Shown here: positions 1-5,800 of the stretch, piece by piece
Layout: each line of letters starts with the position of its first letter
How positions within the stretch are numbered: the stretch's first letter is position 1
NCBI GenBank assembly: GCA_022842165.1
Contig: JALHQC010000008.1
Location: 54,143-118,142 of the forward strand
Length of the DNA: 64,000 nt
Direction: 5' to 3'
Source: a bacterium
GTDB lineage: Bacteria; Pseudomonadota; Alphaproteobacteria; Rhizobiales; Aestuariivirgaceae
Translations under genes and position numbers: made by a program
The notes under the pieces: model-generated
What the model was told of the DNA's origin: nothing
The model's input: the letters and a program-made list of their open reading frames with translations, nothing else
Databases searched by the model: none

Positions 1-747
1 GGGGGCTACCTTGTGCAGGCCTTCCTGAACGGCGCCGACAACCTCCACGACATCGAGCACGAGGAGCTGGGCGATGTCGCTGGCTTGAGGATCGCGCATC
101 TGCAGTGCCATTTCGGGATCGATACGCTCTGCCTCGCCAGGCGCGGCGCAAGCTGCGTAGGGCTCGATTTTTCCCCCGTCGCCATTGCTGCCGCGCGTGA
201 CCTGCAGGCCCGGACCGGGCTTGATGCCAGCTTCATCGAAGGCAACGTCTATGATGCGCGGGATTTGCTGAAGGGCGATTTCGATCTTGTCTACGTCACC
301 TGGGGCGCCATCAACTGGCTGCCCGATATCCGCCGCTGGGCGGGCGTTGCCGCCTCGCTACTGAAGCCCGGCGGCAGGCTTTACCTGCTGGAAGGCCACC
401 CCTCGCTGATGACGCTCGACGAGAAGACGCCGGATCTCCGCCCTGCCTATGACTGGCGCACCCCAAGGGGTGCGCCGCTGACCATGAGCGATGACACGAC
501 CTATACCGGCGATACCGTCAGGATCGCCAATCCGGTGACCCATGAATGGCTGCACCCGATTTCGGACGTGGTGAACGCGGTGATCGCCTCAGGCCTGCGG
601 ATCGAGGCGCTGAACGAGCATGAGCGTCTCGCCTGGGCCTTCTCGCCGATCATGGTCCCGGTCGAGGGCCGCCGCCGCATGTGGGTGTTGCCGGACGGCT
701 TCCCGCGCCTGCCACTGGCCTTTTCCCTGTGGGCAAGAAAGGGCTGA
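1..747 (+). CDS. Class I SAM-dependent methyltransferase, 5' end outside the window
   Basis: This is a SAM-binding Rossmann methyltransferase of unknown substrate. Counting from the GTG at 13, glycine motif I is replaced by LQCHFGIDT near residues 30-38. The acidic ribose-binding residue follows in VGLDFSP (Asp52), and LLKPGG lies near the usual position after strand 5. The frame is open to base 1 (GGYLVQAF before and across the GTG), so the true start is probably upstream and the gene is listed as partial. It ends about 78 bases before the tRNA-Phe gene on the same strand. The methyltransferase fold is well supported; the substrate is unknown. Confidence 0.8.
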   Translation, partial: GGYLVQAFLNGADNLHDIEHEELGDVAGLRIAHLQCHFGIDTLCLARRGASCVGLDFSPVAIAAARDLQARTGLDASFIEGNVYDARDLLKGDFDLVYVTWGAINWLPDIRRWAGVAASLLKPGGRLYLLEGHPSLMTLDEKTPDLRPAYDWRTPRGAPLTMSDDTTYTGDTVRIANPVTHEWLHPISDVVNAVIASGLRIEALNEHERLAWAFSPIMVPVEGRRRMWVLPDGFPRLPLAFSLWARKG

Positions 748-777
748 GAGCGCGGCGATTCCAGATGCCAAAAGCGT

Positions 778-807
778 CTGGACAAGGCTTGGACCCTCGC
801 CTATACA
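778..807 (+). promoter_or_regulatory. Candidate sigma-70 promoter of tRNA-Phe
   Basis: CTGGAC at 778-783 and TATACA at 802-807 are 18 bases apart. This spacing would put the transcription start roughly 10 bases before the mature tRNA 5' end. Inference from motif and spacing only. Confidence 0.4.
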
Positions 808-824
808 CCGCGCCACAACGAAGT

Positions 825-900
825 GCCCAGGTAGCTCAGTTGGTAGAGCAGCGGATTGAAAATCCGCGTGTCACTGGTTCGATTCCGGTCCTGGGCACCA
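825..900 (+). tRNA. tRNA-Phe (GAA)
   Basis: A complete 76-nt cloverleaf with encoded CCA. Acceptor arm GCCCAGG pairs with CCTGGGC, the D arm contains GCTCAGTTGGTAGAGC, the anticodon stem GCGGATT...AATCCGC presents GAA, and the T arm contains GGTTCGATTCC. It decodes Phe codons. The 3' part is the attachment site of the element that follows, and integration kept the gene intact. Confidence 0.97.
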
Positions 901-902
901 TT
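853..902. repeat. attL: 50-bp attachment repeat in the 3' part of tRNA-Phe
   Basis: Bases 853-902 (anticodon arm to two bases beyond CCA) are identical to 16899-16948. Homology stops abruptly on both sides, as expected for the crossover core of a tRNA-targeting tyrosine integrase. Confidence 0.95.
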
Positions 903-972
903 CTATGCCATTGATTGAATTACAGTATTTTCCCTCACTCACGCGCTCGCCTCTTTCAGTTTGACAGTTGTC

Positions 973-2046
973 TCAGGTGCGTTTGACAGCTTTGGTGCGC
1001 CGTCTGTTCACTTCACGATCGAAATCCTTCACCACGGCATTCATCTTCCGGCTCTTGTCGGCGCGCCTCGAATAGTGCCGCGCCATCTCGGTTGTTTTCT
1101 GCCCCAGGTAGTCGGCAACAGTGCGCTCATCGAAGCCCATCTCTGCAAGGATCGTGGCCACGGTATGCCTGAGACCTTTCAGCGTGAGGCCAGGTCTTAC
1201 CCGGTCCGCCGCTTCAAGACGCTTCCTCACCGGGCCCCATGATGCCCTGAAGCCTGAGACGGTCCATGGCTTGCCAAAGCTGTTCGCGCATAGGGTGATG
1301 GCCTCGTGAGCCGGCGCCGCCTTCAGCGCTTGCAGAACAGGCTTGGGAAGGTCGAGCCATATCGGTTCCGCGGTCTTGCCGCGCCGGGTGTTGATCCGAC
1401 CCTTTGCGATGGCTGTGCGTGGCAGGCGCAAGGCATCCTGAGGGTCGAGAGCACAGAACATCATCAAGGCCACCGGCAAGCGCATGTGCCCCGGCAAGGC
1501 CCCGATTACGGCATCACGTTCGAAGTCTGCCCACGGCCGGTTCGCGTCGGGTGCATCCTTTGGCTTCCGAATGCCTTTGATCCTGAAAGCAGGGTTCGAG
1601 GTCAGATATCCGCGTTCGACGCCCCAGCCGAAGATGACCGAGAGCACCGCTTTGACATAGTTGCCCCACTTCCGCCCCAGCTGCTCCGCCGCCTTGTCTC
1701 TGATCTTCACAACAAGCGGTGGCGTGAACTTGATCAGCATCGTGTCCCTGATCGGCTGCAGGTAGTCGAAAATCCTCAGATAGTCCGCGCGGGTGCGCTG
1801 CGCCTTGCTGCTGAAGTCGGTGTGTGCCTTGTACCGCTCAATCAGAAGACCAAGTGTGCCAGGACGTGCCTGTTCGCTCTTCTCGCCTAGCGACCGAATG
1901 CGCTCGCACTCCGCGAAGAACTCTAGGCTTCCGAGCGGGAATTTCTGCAGGTCTATCGGTGTACCGCTTGCCCGGTGGTAGCAGCGCTGCTTCCCCAACC
2001 GATCGGTGAAGATCTGAAAGCCCCGGACCTTGATGTATGTCATCAT
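973..2046 (-). CDS. int: Tyrosine recombinase integrase
   Basis: This 357-aa enzyme would integrate and excise the element at tRNA-Phe. An N-terminal arm-binding region is followed by a SAM-like core-binding domain (about 60-160) and a catalytic domain. Visible catalytic positions are Lys224 in RRGKT, Arg293-His294 in LKGLRHT, and the nucleophile Tyr325 in MARHYSR. Three family positions are unusual: the first Arg position reads ALDPQD (Asp201), the box II His is Lys290, and the later His/Trp position is Gln316. I recall similar GPxD-type integrases in Rhizobiales, so this is probably an active subfamily. The start ATG overlaps the excisionase stop by four bases. Confidence 0.95.
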   Translation of the reverse strand: MMTYIKVRGFQIFTDRLGKQRCYHRASGTPIDLQKFPLGSLEFFAECERIRSLGEKSEQARPGTLGLLIERYKAHTDFSSKAQRTRADYLRIFDYLQPIRDTMLIKFTPPLVVKIRDKAAEQLGRKWGNYVKAVLSVIFGWGVERGYLTSNPAFRIKGIRKPKDAPDANRPWADFERDAVIGALPGHMRLPVALMMFCALDPQDALRLPRTAIAKGRINTRRGKTAEPIWLDLPKPVLQALKAAPAHEAITLCANSFGKPWTVSGFRASWGPVRKRLEAADRVRPGLTLKGLRHTVATILAEMGFDERTVADYLGQKTTEMARHYSRRADKSRKMNAVVKDFDREVNRRRTKAVKRT

Positions 2047-2282
2047 TTGCCCAGCCTCTCGATGATGTCATCAAAGTCACTGGAACTGCCTGCCTTGAGA
2101 CCGTCTAGCCAGTTGTCAAGATCCCGCATGTCGAAGCGCTCATCACCGCCAGGAAGCATCACCGCATTGACTGGGCATCCGGTTGAGAATTTCTTCAACG
2201 GCAACCCGCAATAGTCCGCCGCTTCGCGTGCAGAGAGCATCCGGCGCGGCGAGACTTTGATGTTGAGAGTTGCAGAGCTCAA
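2043..2282 (-). CDS. Excisionase / AlpA-like HTH protein
   Basis: A 79-aa protein with a winged-helix type segment, LSAREAADYCGLPLKKF (about residues 16-32). A basic or aromatic wing and the end motif DLDNWLDGL are as in helix-turn-helix excisionases and AlpA-like activators. It lies immediately upstream of int, and its TGA overlaps the int ATG (ATGA), so the two are translationally coupled. The likely role is directionality factor for excision and possibly control of int; the exact role is inferred from position. Confidence 0.75.
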   Translation of the reverse strand: MSSATLNIKVSPRRMLSAREAADYCGLPLKKFSTGCPVNAVMLPGGDERFDMRDLDNWLDGLKAGSSSDFDDIIERLGK

Positions 2283-2412
2283 AAAGGTGTCCCTATCAAT
2301 CTACTATGAAATATTGCGGCCTTCTCGCCTTGACCCCTCATGGAACAGTTGCGCGCGAGGAGGCGATTTCTCGTTTTTCGACGGGCCGCGCGCCGTCAAG
2401 AATGGCGCACAA

Positions 2413-3042
2413 CTACTGGATACCGGCTTTGCCCTCCCGATCTTCGATCGCTTCCAGTTGTGCAAGCGCGCCGTTCATGATCTCGCCAAGTGGAAAGATC
2501 AGTACCGGTTCCGCGTGCATACCCTGAGCGGCAAGCGCTTTCCGTGAGGGATCATAAATCGGCCAAGTTATCGGTGACTCCATCGGGCGTTGTTCATCTC
2601 GCATCCGCCTTTGGAATAGATGACGGTCGGGCTCAACGTATTCTGAAACCCTCATGTGCGCGGGATCACCGGAAACAAATCCGTAGCGATCCATCAGAGA
2701 ACGATATGCGATCTTGTTGCGTGGACGATCGTCGAAGTGCAGGAAGCAATATGCATCCCAGCTGATGCGGTCCTTTTTCTCGAACTCGTCGAGGGCATCG
2801 GATGCGAAGGGAAATGAGAGTTCAGGCGCAATCTTGAAGTCATTCATACGGCGCATGATTGCGAGCATCATGATATCGGCTGCAGCATAGAGCCGCGATT
2901 TCCCATATCCGGGGTTCGGCTCGACCAACTCAATCTTGCCGCGCGCAACCCATGCCTGAAGCACAGATGGGTTTAATCCAGTGACCCTCAACACGATCGG
3001 TTGAGTGTAGCGGGGTTCGTAGAGGTTCTTGAGCTTTGCCAT
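2413..3042 (-). CDS. MerR-like HTH protein of the element
   Basis: The start is taken at the ATG giving MAKLKNLYEP (209 aa), because the longer frame to 3159 has an atypical N-terminus. Residues about 18-65 hold a MerR-like helix-turn-helix: LRVTGLNPSVLQAWVARG, then a glycine- and tyrosine-bearing wing and a further helix. The remaining about 140 residues (FASDALDEFEKKDRISWDAY and onward) match no family I recognise. A weak TTGAC-type box lies just upstream. It stands alone in an AT-richer accessory stretch and may regulate the early genes. Confidence 0.65.
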   Translation of the reverse strand: MAKLKNLYEPRYTQPIVLRVTGLNPSVLQAWVARGKIELVEPNPGYGKSRLYAAADIMMLAIMRRMNDFKIAPELSFPFASDALDEFEKKDRISWDAYCFLHFDDRPRNKIAYRSLMDRYGFVSGDPAHMRVSEYVEPDRHLFQRRMRDEQRPMESPITWPIYDPSRKALAAQGMHAEPVLIFPLGEIMNGALAQLEAIEDREGKAGIQ

Positions 3043-3165
3043 AAATCCACATGGTACAGATTCATGATTCCCGTCAAGACTTAAAATACAGCGCATTTTA
3101 TTTCGACACGCCCAGAGAAGGGCCACCGGATCACCAGCAGCCCCTCTAAAACCATACATTGGGCG

Positions 3166-3540
3166 TCAGTTGCCAGCGGTCGCACGTGGTGCAGAGCCCA
3201 CACCCTTCCTTTCGAAACCATCGAGAACGCCCGTTGGTGGCGTGCGGGCCGTCGTTGACTCCCCGGGCTCTTCGGCGCCGTCGTAAACCGCCATGGCGTC
3301 CTGCAGGTGGCGCCGCACCTGCCATGAAAGATAGTGGATCGACTTTATCTGTTCATCGTTCAGCCGGAAGACGTGGAAGCCGGCTTGGTCCTTCTCCGCC
3401 CCAGTGATGAGAGTGCTCATCAAGGTTTCCGTGAGGATGACACTTGCAATCGTCGCGTCCTTCAGGTCTTCCTCGAGGTTGAAGAATGCCTTGGCACGGG
3501 CGTTGATGATTTCGATGTTAGATTGTTTCTTCGCCGTCAT
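3166..3540 (-). CDS. Hypothetical protein (element-specific, 124 aa)
   Basis: I do not recognise this protein. It is predicted to be mainly helical (residues 5-95), with a polar Gly/Pro/Thr-rich tail from about residue 92. It contains no signal peptide or membrane segment. It lies between the MerR-like gene and a small gene cluster on the same strand, in the AT-richer left part of the element where satellites usually keep regulatory or host-interference genes. Function unknown. Confidence 0.6.
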   Translation of the reverse strand: MTAKKQSNIEIINARAKAFFNLEEDLKDATIASVILTETLMSTLITGAEKDQAGFHVFRLNDEQIKSIHYLSWQVRRHLQDAMAVYDGAEEPGESTTARTPPTGVLDGFERKGVGSAPRATAGN

Positions 3541-3576
3541 GTGTGACTTCCTAAGCTGTTATGTATTTCTGGTTCG

Positions 3577-3837
3577 CTAGTGAAAAGTTTGGTCGTATTT
3601 TGCGAAGATTTCAGTAGTCGTCGCACCGTCTCTCAACTGCGAAAGCACCCTAGTAATATTGCCAGATGACACTTCCGGGAATTTGTAGGCTTCCCACACA
3701 CACGCTAGGAGCGCGCGCCCAATTTCTTCCATCGCAACGGACTTATCATACCTTTTGCAAAGGATTTTGAATGTGCATTTCGCGTCGGGGTTTTCTTCTA
3801 TCAACTTCAGAACTACTCCTTTGAGCCATAGGTTCAT
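3577..3837 (-). CDS. Hypothetical protein (86 aa)
   Basis: The start is chosen at 3837 (MNLWLKGVVLKLIEENP). AAGGGGG lies 8-10 bases upstream, and this start falls just after the stop of the preceding gene at 3851. The longer frame to 4038 would overlap that gene almost entirely. The protein is a small alpha-helical polypeptide with CTFKILCKRYDKS near its middle and no known domain. It forms a two-gene unit with the acidic protein upstream. Function unknown. Confidence 0.6.
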   Translation of the reverse strand: MNLWLKGVVLKLIEENPDAKCTFKILCKRYDKSVAMEEIGRALLACVWEAYKFPEVSSGNITRVLSQLRDGATTTEIFAKYDQTFH

Positions 3838-3850
3838 TGAGGATGCCCCC

Positions 3851-4189
3851 TTAGATCTGATCTTCGACAGTTTCGAAGTACTGCTGCGCTCCGATGATAA
3901 AGCCAGCGGCGAAGTCATCGTCTGCCGCTTCATCGCCGAGCACTTCGGACGCAAATTCTGCGCGATCCGAACTCGCCTCGCCGGCAATGGCGAAGATGGC
4001 TTCGAATGCCCCCTCTCGATCGCCGCTCGCCTCGACATAGTCGCTGGCGTCGATCGCCTTGATTTTCACGAGCTCCGAATACTCTGCAGTGTCCTTCGCC
4101 CAAGTTGTGCCAGCGGATTTGCCCGTCTGAAACAATTCCCTGCAGTGGGCAGCTTTGGACTTCGAAAGGCGTTCATTGACAGTGTTCAT
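3851..4189 (-). CDS. Hypothetical acidic protein (112 aa)
   Basis: A strongly acidic, helical small protein with about 23 Asp/Glu against about 10 Lys/Arg, and with a DEAADDD cluster near residue 90. A C-terminal AAGFIIGAQQYFE segment resembles motifs in other small phage or plasmid proteins of unknown function. GAGGAG precedes the ATG at proper spacing. It is followed after 13 bases by the 86-aa gene. Function unknown; acidic proteins of this size in phages sometimes mimic DNA, but nothing in the sequence proves that here. Confidence 0.65.
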   Translation of the reverse strand: MNTVNERLSKSKAAHCRELFQTGKSAGTTWAKDTAEYSELVKIKAIDASDYVEASGDREGAFEAIFAIAGEASSDRAEFASEVLGDEAADDDFAAGFIIGAQQYFETVEDQI

Positions 4190-4265
4190 GCAATACTCCT
4201 CATGTTGCGGCGAGCATGAGCGCGCGCCGGTTGGGTGGACGGATGAAAGTGGGTAGTCCGATGAA

Positions 4266-4427
4266 CTAGCCGGTCGGCTGTTCCGCGTTGCGTTGCATGC
4301 GTTCCCGGATAGCTCTGACGATTTCAGAGTTCTGCGAGGAGTAGTTTTTTTCGGCCTGGGCCGCGATCCATGCCTTCACGTCTTCAGGCAGTCGAATGAC
4401 GATCTGTGGAAGGTTTTTGCGGCTCAC
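4266..4427 (-). CDS. Arc-type ribbon-helix-helix regulator, 53 aa, GTG start
   Basis: A short gene easy to overlook. The translation begins (M)SRKNLPQIVIRLPEDVKAW, continues WIAAQAEKNYSSQNSEIVRA and ends after residue 53. The beta strand QIVIRLP (about 8-14), helix DVKAWIAAQAEKN and second helix NSEIVRAIRERMQ are the classic Arc/Mnt fold. The GTG start has GGAG at 8 bases. It is divergent from a second ribbon-helix-helix gene, and the shared 97-base gap holds repeated sites. By analogy to the Arc/Mnt pair of P22 immI, it probably represses one or both promoters. Confidence 0.85.
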   Translation of the reverse strand: MSRKNLPQIVIRLPEDVKAWIAAQAEKNYSSQNSEIVRAIRERMQRNAEQPTG

Positions 4428-4443
4428 GATTTGATCTCCGTAC

Positions 4444-4506
4444 TAGCCACTACATATATCGCCATTACGTACTATGTCAAACAAAATTATAGCCACTACG
4501 TACTAT
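4444..4506. promoter_or_regulatory. Repeated operator-like sites between divergent regulators
   Basis: TAGCCACTAC occurs at 4444-4453 and 4490-4499. A 15-mer, GCCATTACGTACTAT (4461-4475), recurs with one change at 4492-4506, 31 bases apart or three helical turns. The block lies between the two ribbon-helix-helix genes and covers their likely promoters. Such tandem sites suit cooperative binding by Arc-like dimers. Confidence 0.6.
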
Positions 4507-4524
4507 CGTGCTAGAAATATTCGC

Positions 4525-5001
4525 ATGCCAAAGAAATCTGCCAGCTATCCCAGTCGTCAACTGGACCAATTCGTCCTCAGGATGCCGGAGGGCATGCGAG
4601 AGCGGTTTCATCAGGAAGCCGAGAAAAACCGGCGCTCAATGAATGCTGAAATAGTAGATCGCCTGGAGCAATCATTTTCATCTGTACAGATTCCGGTTGA
4701 AATGCTGTCAAAGCTCCATCTCGAAGCCGCGCGAGACAAGCGGACATTGCAAGATGAAATCAAATATGTGCTGCAGGAATTTCTTGATGGCAGAGAGGCT
4801 GAGGAACTTCTAGCTAGCTCCGATCCTGCTTCAGAGAAGAGGCGACGAGAACTTGCCGGCTCGTTCCTAGATGCGAACGAAGAAAAATTGCTCCGCATCG
4901 TTCAGAAGACAGTTTTTGATTCTACTAAGCGCGCCTTTGAACACATGATGATTTTGATGGAAGAAAAGAACAAGGGCGCTGGCAGTTCCGGCGAAGCGTG
5001 A
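4525..5001 (+). CDS. Arc-family ribbon-helix-helix DNA-binding protein (158 aa)
   Basis: Residues about 13-52 carry the fold: strand DQFVLRMPEG, helix MRERFHQEAEKNRRS, then helix NAEIVDRLEQ. The region after it (about 55-85) looks like a second, weaker repeat (IPVEMLSKLHLEAARDKRTL), followed by a charged helical tail that may oligomerise. The ATG at 4525 (MPKKSASYP) is preferred. The upstream ATG at 4474 lies inside the operator repeats, and neither start has a clear ribosome site. It is the only plus-strand gene of the element and is divergent from the 53-aa regulator, forming a likely switch. Confidence 0.8.
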   Translation: MPKKSASYPSRQLDQFVLRMPEGMRERFHQEAEKNRRSMNAEIVDRLEQSFSSVQIPVEMLSKLHLEAARDKRTLQDEIKYVLQEFLDGREAEELLASSDPASEKRRRELAGSFLDANEEKLLRIVQKTVFDSTKRAFEHMMILMEEKNKGAGSSGEA

Positions 5002-5075
5002 GCGGTTTTCCCTGGAAGCGGTGCGGATCCACGTAGCGGGCCGTGACGTCCTTCTAGGATGGTGGCGACAACCTC

Positions 5076-5702
5076 TCAAGAATGCGCCGCCTTCGCCCGC
5101 TCCACCTCTCCCCAGCGCGTGAGCACGCCCGGCCGGCCCCACTCCGGAACAAAGGCGTCATGCTTGGCTCTGCGATCGGGCCCGAACCATCTGTAAGCCA
5201 AGAGGTTGAGAGCTTCGCGGAGTCTGCTGCCGATCGTGCGGAGATCGCCTTCGCGGCACCTGCCGTCCTTGTCGCGGCCGCACATGCGCGCCGTGGCTTC
5301 CTCGATCGAGCAGCCTTGCCCTGCCACCATCTCGACAACCAGGCCGTCAATGGCGCCAAGCAGCCGGCGGGTTTCGTTCAGGATCTCCGCGGCCATGAGC
5401 AGCGGCGAAGATGGCGTTCGCGAACCTGGTGCGCCGGGCGTGAAGTTGTCGACGTTCAGCGAGGACCGCACCGCACCGTGACAGGCCTCGAAAGCGAAGC
5501 GGTAGCGCTGGGCGGCGTCATGCTGGCGCTGATCGAGCTGCTTGCGGCGGTGCATGACGGTGATGGTGTCGACGACGCGCTGAATGCGATCGAAGCCGTT
5601 GTTCCACGGACTCGCGACCCGTTCTGTCTTCAGGTTCTCGCGTCCGGCCTTCTCCGGTTTCGGCGCGTCGGGCTTCGCCTTCCTGGGCTTGCGTTTCGGC
5701 AT
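5076..5702 (-). CDS. DUF6456-like phage protein
   Basis: A 208-aa protein. A Lys/Pro-rich N-terminus (1-25) is followed by a helical region with RQHDAAQRYRFAFEACHG (about 60-77), then RRLLGAIDG...VVEMVAGQGCSIEEATARM, and a C-terminal REALNLLAYRWFG. I recall this pattern from DUF6456-type proteins in alphaproteobacterial prophages, where a regulatory or DNA-binding role is assumed but not shown to my knowledge. It follows the tape-measure gene on the same strand and converges with the plus-strand regulator. Confidence 0.6.
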   Translation of the reverse strand: MPKRKPRKAKPDAPKPEKAGRENLKTERVASPWNNGFDRIQRVVDTITVMHRRKQLDQRQHDAAQRYRFAFEACHGAVRSSLNVDNFTPGAPGSRTPSSPLLMAAEILNETRRLLGAIDGLVVEMVAGQGCSIEEATARMCGRDKDGRCREGDLRTIGSRLREALNLLAYRWFGPDRRAKHDAFVPEWGRPGVLTRWGEVERAKAAHS

Positions 5703-5800
5703 GTCTCTTCCTGTCGGTGAAGTGGCATCGGTCTGCAGGTCTTCGAATGGGCTGATCTATCAGGCCTTGCCCCTCCGTCGCGCGTCGAGCATGAGGCCCA

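Noticed and set aside
4474..4524. Longer start of the 158-aa ribbon-helix-helix protein
   Set aside because: The ATG lies inside the operator-like repeats and has no ribosome site; the shorter start begins just before the DNA-binding domain. Not fully excluded.
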